From: Amanita rubescens | Taxonomy: Eukaryota; Basidiomycota; Agaricomycetes; Agaricales; Amanitaceae | DNA: 64,000 nucleotides | Assembly: GCA_015039365.1 (NCBI GenBank) | Contig: WION01000006.1 | Location: 744,001 to 808,000, forward strand | Direction of reading: 5' to 3' | Shown here: positions 22,279-32,879 of the stretch, piece after piece | Numbering within the stretch: position 1 is the first letter of the stretch | How the letters are laid out: every line of letters begins with the position of its first letter | The notes under the pieces: generated by a model | What the model was told of the DNA's origin: nothing | The model's input: the letters and a program-made list of their open reading frames with translations, nothing else | The model's database searches: none | Program-made: the position numbers and the translations under genes

Positions 22279-24085
22279 CTAATGTATGGTATACAAACTA
22301 GGTAGATGCTGCAGTGTACACGCTTCGTCATGAATCTCTCCAAGAGCTCTCTCCGCGCGTCGTTCCACACGCCACGCAAGCCAAGTGAGAAGGTTCGTTC
22401 AGCCTTGGCTCATAGATGAGTCTCATGCAACACATGAACGTGCAAACTTACAAAGTACATACAAGACACTCCCACTGGGCTTGGGATACGGAGGTTGACG
22501 CGTTGCTTCGCGGTATATCAGATACACGACTTGGTCCCGAAACAACAATTTCGTCGTCCGAGTCCGCGAGCGTCCTCCCTGGCCCAGTCATTCCTAGCGC
22601 TTCCCGCTTGCGGAACTGAATCTCTGTTTGAACGAGTTTCCCGAGACCAATGTCGGAAGATGCTTTGCCTTTACGAGAGATTACAGGTTCAGGTTTTGGC
22701 GTTGGCTTCTGAGATTTATGTTGCGTGCTGCTGGCAGTTGTGAAAGTCGATCCAGAGGCAATAGGCAGATCACATCCATTATCGTCATGTTGAGCGTAGC
22801 CAAAGTTGAATTCGCGCTGAAATTCCTTCCATGAAGTCGCCTTGTCCAACCGTAGCAAATCGTTCTCTTGCTCTCCGGTGTTCAGCAGGGTTTGTCGACG
22901 CTCTGCATCGGTCTCGATAATTTCAATCCCGTCATCGCTGTCTTCCTCTGATTCTGATTCTTCCTTGACTGGAGTTTGATCTTGCAAGGCTTTTAGACGT
23001 TTCTCGGCTGCCAATGCTCGTTCTTCCCTTGCCCGTTTACTGCAGGCGAAATGAACGCACTATCTATACAAAACGGCAATAGCTCACCTCCTTGCCTGCT
23101 TCCGAAACCCAGAGCCGGCGCCGTCTGTCGCTAACCTCGACCCTTCACCAACAAACGCGTTCTTCGATGTTACACGGCTTCCTGCTTTGCGTTTCTTCGT
23201 CGTTTGGCCTGTTGAATGCCTTTCTCCTCGGAAGCGGCGAACAGACGTGGGACGCGCGCGTGCTTGTGCACCACCGCACTAATGAATGTTGTCAATTTGG
23301 ACATAGTCGATCCTTAGTAACGCACCATAAATTCGGGGAGATCCCCAGGTTCTATCCCATCTCCTGTTACACGTGCAGAATCGGCGAGTCGCTGCCCCGA
23401 TGACCAATAACCTGAAAACTATGAGGGCGGTTCGCATGAGAGACTCAAAAGTATACCGTCGCCGTAGTAGCCCTTGTCTTGCAGAGCACGTACTTCTGCT
23501 CTGAGCTTCCTCCAAAGTACTTGGAAAGCAGGTCCATGATTCATATGCTGTACCGACTTGTGTAGTCAAGAGTTTTGTTTTGCGCAAAAAAAAAAATAAT
23601 CTTTGCCTTGATATGAGCCAGCTAACGTTATCCATGTTGAGTCAATTAGGATAGGGCGCTATTATTACCCACTTCATGGCAGAGTGTACTTAGCAGCCAG
23701 TAAGTTGGTAAGAACGAGCCGTCCGGCCTTCGCAGGACCAACTCTGCAATGGTATGTCAATGATGGTAAAAAAAAACGCTCTTTGCAACGCTCACCTACT
23801 GTCTCTCCATTATTCCAATTTCTCCCAGCAAATACCATGTTGTGTTCGTACTGCCATATGCTTGATATAATATACAGTCTCAGAACGCGCTGTTGCACGT
23901 ACCTCCTCGAAGCTGTTGATGACAAACCCGTACGACTTCATGACTGGTCGTACTTGAGCGGCCAACGCACGGAGTAGTTGTCTGGCAGCCTCCTTTTCTT
24001 CAAGGTGAACTGCATGCAAAGCAGTTATAAAGTTGACGTGTGGATTTGGATTTGCCTCTGTCTCGTTTAGCCTGAGGTGAACCAT
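22279..24085 (-). CDS. WSS1: WSS1-like DNA-protein crosslink metalloprotease (WLM domain)
   Basis: Starting at ATG 24085 it reads MVHLRLNETEANPNPHVNF, ALAAQVRPVMKSYGFVINSF, FAGRNWNNGETVELVLRRP, FLPTYWLLSTLCHE. The catalytic HExxHxxxxxH is assembled across introns as HE | LAHIK | HMNHGPAFQVLWR. WLM proteases of the Wss1/SPRTN group cleave proteins crosslinked to DNA. The third exon of the motif is entered through an intron with a GC donor (AAG|gcaaag...gtacag). The C-terminal half is acidic, with SIM-like IEIIE and EIVVSG stretches, and ends in a RanBP2-type finger, WECLVCTLLNEPSHLA, of which only the first Cys pair is in frame. Shifting by one base near 22355 restores a second Cys and a short tail ending at 22328. 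The annotated end (22279) follows the unshifted frame. Confidence 0.85.
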
Positions 24086-24189
24086 GTGCGTCTCGGCCTG
24101 ATTAGGCAATGATCATCGATCATCGGTCGCTGCACCAAAAGCGGTAATAACTAAAGTGCCCCTATTATTGTTGGTCTCTGATTAATACG

Positions 24190-24928
24190 ATGAGCGACGC
24201 TGAATCCCAGTCCAATGCTGCCATCACTCTACAACTTCTTTATTATAACTCCTACATGTCATCCGGACTTCTTCCACCCCAAATACAAACGACCAACCTG
24301 TGCCAGCTCTGGTGTCTCCTTGAAGGCAAAGCGGATCCGTTCAAAGTTATTGCAGATGTTAGACAGGACATACACGACCTGAAGAAACTCATTCAAAGAG
24401 AGATACCAGCTCTTCGCAGTGTAGGTACCTCAGATATCGTCCCTGTGGAAAGTGAATATGTTTTAATTGCCAATGTACACATTACACTCACGCTGCGTAG
24501 CTCGTCAATCCTATAGAGATCAAACCCATGGGGACCCTTTCCGATCGTCTTCCGCGATTCCTCTCCGAGTTTTTCGTTAACCTGAGACAGCCTACGCATA
24601 CCATCTCAAGTTACTTTCCCCAAGGTGTTCCCAAGGGCTGTCTACACATTCTCGTGGAACGGTCAGCTGGTGAGTGCGCATAGACCAGGTTTCTAGACAA
24701 TTACTAACTGATCCTCAACCCACGAAGATCTACCCCGTAAGCAAATGTTTTTTCTGCACTTGGCTCCTTCTCAATGTTCCTGGTGACTTAGTTGACATGA
24801 GTATCCTACGTTTGTGACAGTAGCTGTGGTTGACGATTTACAATATAGTTCACCTTTGTGAGTACAAGCGAGATGCTGTGATGCAGAACTGGCCTGTTGG
24901 TGGGTTGATTCAAGCTTTTATAGTGTAA
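24190..24928 (+). CDS. Crinkler-type (CRN) N-terminal header protein, short
   Basis: The start codon at 24190 gives MSDAESQSNAAITLQLLYYN. The header LCQLWCLLEGKADPFKVIAD, with HDLKKLIQREIPALRS, matches the ubiquitin-like Crinkler header of agaricomycetes (LWCLVEGD..PFKV). It is followed after an intron by NPIEIKPMGTLSDRLPRFL and ISSYFPQGVPKGCLHILVE, which match the header end (ISxYFPxxPPxxxxHIxV). The remaining exons are very short, and the last encodes LCEYKRDAVMQNWPVGGLIQ and a stop. No C-terminal effector domain is visible, so this is either a header-only gene, a truncation, or a model with missed exons. In the fungal header a LVLWK stretch is expected where the first intron lies (after ALRS), so that boundary is uncertain. 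Function in fungi is unknown; header proteins elsewhere are linked to secreted or intracellular effectors. Confidence 0.6.
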
Positions 24929-25500
24929 TCACGAGTTAAGCCGTAGTAAAAACAATAAGTAGACAATAGACGATAGACAAACGAGCGAGATGGTGACCAC
25001 GCGACTGCGGGAACAACCCGAGGAAGATGAGACGGTGTTAAGAGACATGTTCGGCCAAGTGCGTCGCGGACTCCTTTTCTCTTTCCCTGCCGACTCGCCA
25101 CTACAGCTGCTCGATTGCGTCACAGCAGCTTCCGGATCTTTTCGCGCCCCACTCACTTAGGTGCGTCCTTGTCTCAATGTATACAAGACTGCTCTTTTCA
25201 TTCTTTGGCTTTAGACTTGAATATGTATGTTGACGTTGATGTGAAACTAATTATAAGTCATGACCACATTGTTCTGCCTAATCCCACGACTTCACTGAAA
25301 ATTGACCCTAAAGAGTAGCCAAAGTCCCCGCTCGGGGACTTTGACGACATTGAGTCGATTCGTGGCGTTAACCCCAACATTTGCAGATGCGTACAACCTG
25401 TTCAACCTCGAGGTAATGTACGTGATTGCTGAAATCCTTCTTATTGATTGGTGAGACTAATCTCCCAGAGTTTGTCAGCCAAAGCAAAGATCGATGTTCA
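24929..25500. other. Intergenic stretch before the pseudogene cluster
   Basis: About 570 bp. I see no gene. It ends at the first recognisable short-chain dehydrogenase codons. Confidence 0.4.
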
Positions 25501-25513
25501 TTACAGGTGATCG

Positions 25514-25860
25514 GTGATAAGCTTTTATACCATAGCCTTGCTCAGACGTCAAATAGGGACGACATCGGGTTTTGGACGTCGTTTGGTGTTTGCTGCCCTT
25601 GCGCGCGGTGATAAAGTCGTCGCGACGGGCCGTTCGTCTCAAAAACTAGTGGATCTGTTCGGGGGTTGCGATGAATCTTGGCGCGAGAACCTTAAAACGA
25701 TAACTCTAGACGTGACGGAAGAAAGGAAACTCATTGAAGAAAAGATGAGCCAGGCTGGGGACGAATCGACGTTCTAGTCAATAATGCAGGTAAGACGCGT
25801 TCCATCTTGCGCCAGAATATTCCAACGCACATTTTCAGGTGGCGGATACCCTAGGGTGAG
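25514..25860 (+). pseudogene. Short-chain dehydrogenase/reductase fragment
   Basis: The N-terminal Rossmann part of an SDR can be read: GTTSGFGRRLVFAALARGDK, VVATGRSSQKLVDLFGGC and NLKTITLDVTEERKLIEEK. The glycine motif is TTSGFG where TGTSSGFG is expected. The frame ends at about 25775 with TAG, while another frame then reads IDVLVNNAG, the conserved SDR motif, followed by an intron-like gap and GGYPR. So there is a frame break plus loss of a few codons before LVNNAG. No catalytic YxxxK region follows. It joins almost directly to an unrelated SET-domain remnant. Confidence 0.7.
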
Positions 25861-26119
25861 GGCCATCAGCTTCGTCTTCGCTTGCATTTGCCCTTGGAGT
25901 CCCTGAACCCTCTCGTCAAGTCATCCAAAACTCCTTTTGCAATCTAGGCCTCCTTCGCCTCCAAAGCATCCCCAAAGGCACCTTACCCGCTTCGGCGCCT
26001 CCTCTCTCGCCGCGGAGCAGAGACAACAACCGAGATTGAGCAAGTCCGGCCACAGTTCCGGACACTAATTCTTCCTGGTCTTTGTCGTACGTCCACATCC
26101 CACACGACATCGTCCCCCA

Positions 26120-26560
26120 CCACGGTACACGAGAAAACTACCGCCCTCGACGACGGCGCACGTACAACCGTCAAACCATTACCACCTTCGTCATTCTCAA
26201 ATCATCCTCTTTCTCTCTAAAAACCCATCCGTTCTACCTCCAGCTTACGCCGTACACACTACCATCTCATTACACCATATACATCCACCATCACCCTCCT
26301 CGTCCTATCTCTCCGACCCCCTCAACTCGTACGCCTACCTAAACCCTTCGTCCATCTCGCCCTCGACTCTCGAATCGCTGGAATAGCGCCCGCTTTGTCC
26401 GGAATGGATGTCAGCCAAACGCCGTTCTTTGTCCCTTCCTTTGCCCATGGTCTCAACAGGACACCTTGTCCTTCGGAGTCTTTGCTTTGAGAGATCTCGA
26501 AACGAACGAAGAAGTAGTGTTGAGACTAGCTGGAGCTGAAAGTGAGCTCAGTTCAGCTCC
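26120..26560 (+). pseudogene. SET-domain protein remnant
   Basis: Three short stretches in shifting frames belong to one SET-domain family. SSSYLSDPLNSYAYL lies near 26300. PFVHLALDSRIAG lies near 26350. From about 26383 the frame gives ARFVRNGCQPNAVLCPFLC and then LSFGVFALRDLETNEEVVL. Agaricomycete SET3/MLL5-like SET proteins carry the matching string RFVRSGCRPNAVLRPVLCP followed by FGVFALRDIxxNEEIVLGW. The frame changes at about 26335 and again at about 26383 (one base), and after EEVVL the family motif GWEWDDG is absent. No start, PHD finger or further domain is seen. This is a decayed fragment. Confidence 0.65.
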
Positions 26561-27026
26561 GGATCAACTCGGCTCCATCGGCTCTGCGGCTCTGAACCCA
26601 ACACTACTGAAGATTCTCGATACGGAGCATGGGTCTAGATCCGAAACGATGGAAGAACTACGGCCCGAAGCGGGTAGCGGAGGCTGTTGTGGGACAGAGT
26701 AGACTGAGAAGCGACAGGCACGGCCTCGCCAAAAGAGAAATGAAGTTCACAACGAGTGGACGAGAGCATTGACTGGCTCTGGAAGGGGACTCGATGTGCA
26801 ATGGAGGACGGTCGAGACAAGATCGGATCGGATGATCTGTAAATATGTGTCAGACGTCAAAACACTCATATTATCACTATGCTCGTTTGCTACTACTTCT
26901 TCCTTTCCCCTCATCATCCTGTTCATGTATTCACTCTCGCTTCTCTCCTCCTCCATCTGACCTTCCTTTCCTCTTTCTTCCCATTCCCTATATAGTTTTC
27001 TTCCTACCGTCCTCCATCTTCTTGTA

Positions 27027-29130
27027 ATGGTAAACAAAGCAACTCTGGACAAAGGCACGCTGCAGCGCGGAAAAGCCTGTCTGCGATGCAGGTTCGTTTC
27101 TCTCTTTTTTTATATCCCTTCCCCGCGCGGCTTATTTTGACCCTTAGGAAGCGCAAAATGGCAAGTCTTCTTCTGCCCCACACGATTCCATTTTCAATTT
27201 CCACCCTTGATAGCGGTGTGATGGCATTAAGCCAGCGTGCCAACAATGCATAAGGTCCAAGAAAGGTGATGTATGCGAGTATGACGACGGCAAGGGGAAG
27301 ACTAGAACCCAACTCCTACGTGAACACGCCGTTAGGCTTGAACAGAGAATACGAGAGCTAGAGGGACCCTGATTACATATCCCCAGCAGTGACGCTCTAT
27401 GATCCTCATGTACACTCTCGTTCCGGTTCGTCTTCATCGTCCTTCGGCTCTCCTGGCAGTGTCTATCTATCAGCCTCTTTCCCGTCAGGTAAGGCCTAGT
27501 AGCAGATCAGTGAATCTTTCCAACATCTCCCTACAGATTCGCCTGCTTCACCTGAAAGGTCGTGGAGTGGATTGCCGGTTAGTCCATAGTACTCGTCTAC
27601 ATCACATCCCTAAGCCACCAAGCGTAGAATGTATCCTCCCCTTCTGGGTCTCCACTCGTACCAGAGATGGTCTTCAGTCATCGGGTTAGTTCACAGCCTC
27701 CTGTTGAGCTTGCCCAGATGTTGTAAGTGCGCCGCTTCTGCCCCATATCTCATATTTTAACTCTACTTCAGGATGGATATCTTTGCTCCACATCGCCATC
27801 AATGTGGATTGGATATTCACTTTGGACGGCTTCGAGAGAGCCTAACACGTCCATTAATTGAACAGAGACATCCAGCATTGATGAACGCCATCTATTTATG
27901 GGCTTGCTTCGTCTCCCGCCCAGAACCCCTGTGCCAACACGAGGATCATTACCTCGAGCTAGCCCTCAAGGAGATACCTGACGCATTACGAGGAGCTAAC
28001 ATCATCGATATCATCCAAGCCTCTTGTTTACTGTCTTTATACTTTTTGGCTAACGGGCGACACATGGAAGGCGGTTATCACGCCAGTGCTGCTGCTTCTC
28101 TTGCCATGCAGAGCGGTCTCGGCGACAGAGAAACTCATATTCCCCAGATCTATGGTTATGGTGAGACTGGTGAAAGCTTTGAATTGAAGCCTCTTAGATG
28201 TGATGTCAGAGCGGGTGAAAGGATTTTGACCTTTTGGCAGGTTTACAATCTGGACCGCTGCTGGTCCGTTATTCTGCGCAAGCCAGCCGTCATACCAGAT
28301 AGCATGTACCCAATTACCTGTCCATGGCCTCAGTCAATTTCCGAGTACGAAACGGTATGTATGGATCATCAGTACGCTATGCACGCTTGGTACTATCGGA
28401 TTTAATGTAGGGTCATGTCGATGCTGCTTCACGTATCCCGACGATTCGAGCATTTCTGCGCGGCGAAGTGGACCCCAACAGTTTCTCCATCCAAGCACTG
28501 CGTGTCAAGGCATCCACTCTGTTTGCCAGCGCGAGTAACATTGCAGGTATGTATTTTTACTTGTGTGGCTTCCTAGAGTTACAATCGTTTTTTTTCAAGG
28601 TGCTAAAATGGTCGATATCCTACACGATGTGCAGGCGCTCGAACACAGCATTGCCCATTTTCTGTCAACGCTCGTCAACTTGGAACAATTGGATGCGGTT
28701 TCGGCCGAAGACAAGTTCTCGTTGCTGATTACGCATACCCTTGCACATACATCCATGATTCAATTGCATCGATCATCCGCGTCTGACGATGTGGTGTCGT
28801 TTGAAAAATGTGCCCGTGCAGCACGCTCGTGCATTATTATTATCAAACAGCTGGCTGATCAAGACTTCGCTTTTCTTGATCCGATCATAGGAGTGAGTTT
28901 TGTGTATCTTCCGAAATTCTTCTTTGACTTCTCTTCCCGAAAGCCCTGCTGGTCGATTGTTGGAGACTTCTTGATTCAAGAAATGGACTCGATGGAATCT
29001 ACGTGGCCATTTATAAGCACGGATGACGTGCAGAATGACCTCTGCGCTGGTATTCTATGCATTAATGTGCCTTAGCCCTAGATTCCCACTCGTAGGCAAG
29101 TATGAAGTAATTGATTACCATACCTCACTC
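27027..29130 (+). pseudogene. Zn2Cys6 fungal transcription factor, disrupted
   Basis: The start MVNKATLDKGTLQRGKACLR leads into a split binuclear cluster (KACLRCRKRKMRCDGIKPAC and QQCIRSKKGDVCEYDD) over two introns, then LREHAVRLEQRIRELE. A one-base insertion at about 27364 (gagggaccct) puts TGA at 27370, where the other frame continues DPDYISPAVTLYDPHVHSRS. The linker region 27560-27720 has TAG and TAA stops and another frame change. From 27720 a long clean stretch is the fungal regulatory domain (DIFAPHRHQCGLDIHFGRL, RHPALMNAIYLWACFVSRPE, VDPNSFSIQALRVKASTLFA, LGDRETHIPQIYGYG). Near 29060 a further break separates GILCINVP-stop from LSPRFPLVGK in the next frame. With at least four lesions it is best read as a young pseudogene, unless sequence errors explain them. 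Confidence 0.7.
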
Positions 29131-29139
29131 ATCATATTG

Positions 29140-29715
29140 CGCAGCTCCGTACATATCTCGATTCAGAAAACGCCTAGCTCAACCATCATTATCATAATCT
29201 GTGGACAATCTCGGTCATTTTATCAACGACGGAGCTGCACATGCCTCTACACGGACTCTACCTTGGGACATTACTTATACTTTGAACTCTCGAAGACACA
29301 AGGACTAACTGCTAATTTAGATTGCCGGACTTTTTTCATTTCCGCTCGTCACGGACATTATCTTACAGCGGACTATATCATGACAGACGTTAGGACAATC
29401 CGTAATACTGACTCCTGGGCTCTTATTCGTGGGACTTGACATTGAAAACTTGGACACAGTTACCATTGTACCGTATATTCGCTGATATCACATTGGATAC
29501 TTGTATTATTATATATCTTAGGTATTTAGTACTGAAGTGTCGATACCAGGACATGGTGGTACGAACTTACTTATGAATACGCATCTTCATATTGAACTTG
29601 GCAAAACCCGCATGTATTAACCATTATGGTACTCTAACGTTCGTTTGTTCCACCCCCACTTTCTAGCCGAATTTCTACTATTTATCTAGTGGCGTCATGC
29701 GGGCATTAATGTTAA
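29140..29715. other. Intergenic stretch inside the pseudogene cluster
   Basis: About 575 bp of AT-richer sequence. I see no gene or element I can support. Confidence 0.4.
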
Positions 29716-29739
29716 GATGCGACCTGACCCTGAAGATTT

Positions 29740-30041
29740 CAAGTTGAAAGCACCTAGGACCAGAAATTCACATCTACAATGCCAATCAATACGCTGCTGC
29801 GGCATCATACAACCGCGATACAGGCCAATGGTCAGTTTCTCGCACCAGTCCCAAATATCGCGAGCAGCTGGCGTCGCTCGGGCAATTCGCGCGCCTTGTC
29901 GTATCGACCCATGACCATCGAGAGAGACTGTCCACCTTTGTCGTTTGCCATGGCGACCTGAACATGGACAACGTCCTCGTGCGCGATGACGGAGAGGTCG
30001 TCGGTCTACTCGATTTCGAGTTCTCTGGGTCATATCCGTGA
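29740..30041 (+). pseudogene. Aminoglycoside-phosphotransferase-like (APH) kinase fragment
   Basis: An open frame reads GPEIHIYNANQYAAAASYNR, QLASLGQFARLVVSTHDHRE, then LSTFVVCHGDLNMDNVLVRD and GEVVGLLDFEFSGSYP before TGA at 30039. CHGDLNMDNVLV is the catalytic loop (HGDLxxxN) and LLDFEFSG is the metal-binding D of the APH/choline-kinase-like fold. The N-terminal lobe is missing: a TGA stands just upstream, and an MRPDPEDFKLKAP stretch lies in another frame. The roughly 100 residues that normally follow the DFE motif are also absent. It is a fragment, lying 108 bp from the convergent SSL1 stop. Confidence 0.6.
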
Positions 30042-30148
30042 TTAAGACGCCATTGCATTCGTCCACCAAGAGATCAAAATATATATGATTTTTATTATTA
30101 GCTCCCTTTAAGTAATCGATAATCCAACCTTCCTTGGTAAAAAAACAA

Positions 30149-31828
30149 TCATTTCCCGCAACCTGGACAACAGTGCACAACTTCATGAACAAAAACATCG
30201 CAGTCGGAACAAAATTCATTGTTGCACTCTGGGCACTTGTATCGTCCAACAGGGCTTATTCCTTCTGCAACGTTCGTAGACACAGTTGTAGGAAACGGCC
30301 TAGAGCACGCATGACACTCGGCCCCCTCTAATGAAACAGCCATTCTGCTCACACATCAGCAACCAAAACACATTCATCGTGTTCGTGCCTCAACTCACAC
30401 AGCATCATAAGGTTTCACCGGAAAGAGGTGATGGTAACTCCTAGCGAGATGCGGTGAACTGACAATCATCAGTCCGCATATATCGCAGTCGGTAGGGATA
30501 TCGCATATTTTGGCCTGACATCGCGGACATAGGAACCCTTCACTTTTTAGCTCGTTGTGGCAGACGCAGAAACCTAAAGGTGACGCGTCTGGCAATCGGG
30601 TTGGGAATCCCATCATCATCAGGTCGGTAGCTAAGTTTGTTACGGAACCACCTGGACCTGCCGCGGAGCGCTGAGCAGGAGGAGGCACCATCTCGAATAA
30701 GAGATCCTTAAAGTGGCCTTCGTTCATGGCGACTCCAAATTGACCTATAACCCTGGCTATATAACACCGGCCAAAAAGAAGGAAGAAAACACTGGGCGTA
30801 CCACCCGTCTTTTCGCAGAGCTCGCGGCAAATCTTCATCTCAGCCGCCAGTGCAACTACTGAAACTTTAGTCTTGGTTTTGACGCACGTTTCAAGCGTTT
30901 CGTGGATATTTCCCGGATCGCAAGTTGTTAGAGAACCGAATATGATGAGAATTTCGCGCGAAGAGTGGGTTGGGAGGTGACTGCGCCGATTGCGTTTCGG
31001 CAGCTGAGTCCAGTAACTGGATTCGTGTATGGGGAACGGACGGACCTCATTGTGCTCCGTGCCATTTCTATGGCGTTTTGCAAACTTGGTTCGCCTGTCG
31101 GTTCGAGCTTATGTCGCTCTGAGATGGCGCTGAGAACGTCTTGAGGGTTTCCTAAAGTCGAGAACGAGTACTATTTCCAGTATATTCAAATCGGACGAGT
31201 AGCTGGGACTCGCCTGACATCTCTCCAATCTTTTCACCAAGTCCCGACCGCATCCCTACGATGCCCATCTGACCCAAAGGATTCTGATCAAACCACTCTG
31301 TGATAAACTCCCGCGCGTACTGTAACACGAGGTCGAATCGCGTCGGTCGCATGTCCCTATCCATCATGGATGCCGAGAGATCCAGAAGCAGAATGAGATG
31401 CCTGATGATGGTACGACGCACGGCTGCGGCTGGAGCCAACAGTCTGCGTACCGAGTCCTCTCAGGTTAGTTTTGCGGCCTTGGCAGTTGACTGACTGACC
31501 GTCTACGTCGGCCCCTCGCCAACAGCTCTTCGACCGATGTCTGCAAACTACCCGCCTCGTCCTCTTGGACCATATCCCAAGACCGTGAATATGATGCTTC
31601 CCATGTATACGGTTGCTAAACACCATTTAGAATGTAAGACCTGTCGAGCAAAAAACAGACTCAACGGACATTTTCCTTCGCCTTGCCCTTTCTTTTTCCC
31701 CGCTCACGCTCTCCGGCTTTGCCTGTCCCTTTTCCTTTCTTCTTACCCGCAGCGTAATCCTGGTCCGGCAGAGATATATCGGAATCGGAATCGACATCCA
31801 TGTACTCGGCATCCTTGCGAGGTGGCAT
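30149..31828 (-). CDS. SSL1: TFIIH core subunit Ssl1/p44
   Basis: It starts [19 protein letters not shown] at 31828. An intron with donor gtgagc leads to [20 protein letters not shown] and then to the von Willebrand-A-like domain ([78 protein letters not shown]). Further on are [29 protein letters not shown] and zinc ligands ([26 protein letters not shown]). The C-terminal C4C4 RING-like finger ([37 protein letters not shown]) closes the protein. Ssl1/p44 activates the XPD helicase in transcription initiation and nucleotide excision repair. The gene looks intact and is split by five or so short introns. Confidence 0.95.
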
Positions 31829-32879
31829 TTTTGAGTCGTCGGCCGCGTAGAGTTGATCGCGTCAATCTATTTTTAATATTTATTGGCAGTTCGTACTGGA
31901 ATCCCACATTTGTTTTCGTCTCTGATTCTACCACACCATGATGTGAAGGACATCATAGACATGATATCCTTAAAGATTTTGTTCTGTCTCTATTGTAACG
32001 TCATGTCAGACTTCAGTTCGTCTGCCACCACTTTCTAAGACATCCTCCGCCAGCCCCGTCATTATCCGACTTGAGCCCTCATCATCGGTCATTCCGGTGT
32101 TTGTCGAACAAATGAGAATATTGGTTGAATCTCACTGAAAAGCGTCGAGATTGTCGATTTCCTTAAGAATATGTTTACGACAACGAGATGAGTAGAATGG
32201 CAAAGCCGTCGGTGCTATAGAAAGAGCACCAGGGTATGCTGTGTCATGGCTTTTGTTGCGTTCTCCAGTGAGTCTGTTGGAGTGTACGTGAAGTGGTCAG
32301 TCGACTCGGGTCATAGTCAGGTGGAAGTGTTCCATCCTCCCAGCTTCTCAACACGTTGGCGCCCATATGGATCGAGGGGAAAATCCTCAGTCGTTCGAGG
32401 CGTCTATCACGGAGCTTGTTTTTGGGTAACATGCCTGACACTGCGTGTCTGATGATCTATGAGCCTTCGCGCGTCACGACATAAAAAAAGAGAACAACGC
32501 ACCTCACCTGGATACTGCTCTTCTTTTCGACCCGTCACCCGAGTCGCCGCAGTCAACTACGTGGATGCAAACGAAACACGTATTTTTAGCCTACACGAGG
32601 GTGTAGATGGTTTACGGCGTACCACTTGGGTCATATATTGTTTCCCCATGAGCACTTGGAAGCTTCCCGATAAGGAAAGAGGGAAGCGCGTTTTCGTGAC
32701 CCGAGGTGACGCGGCGAGAGCTAATCCAGCACAGAATCGAGTCTGAATTCCCGCTATATCAGAAGCAGAGACCCGTACTGTAAGTCTCCCTTCATGCCAG
32801 TGTCTCCACAGGCAATTTCAACACCTTTCCTTAGATATCTGAAACGCAAATCTGGACCCGAGCTCACCATCAGCACAAA
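31829..32879. other. Long intergenic stretch between SSL1 and the deaminase-like gene
   Basis: About 1,050 bp. Open frames at 32246-32452 and 32459-32746 show no family pattern, codon bias or splice structure I trust. It probably contains two divergent promoters. Confidence 0.4.

Noticed and set aside
29695..30249. 184-aa minus-strand open frame overlapping the APH fragment and the SSL1 end
   Set aside because: The opposite strand carries a clear HGDL..N and LLDFEFSG kinase signature, and the frame overlaps the SSL1 terminal exon. It is an antisense shadow.
32246..32746. Two plus-strand open frames between SSL1 and the deaminase-like gene
   Set aside because: No family motif, no plausible splice structure, and one has a shadow frame of similar length on the other strand.
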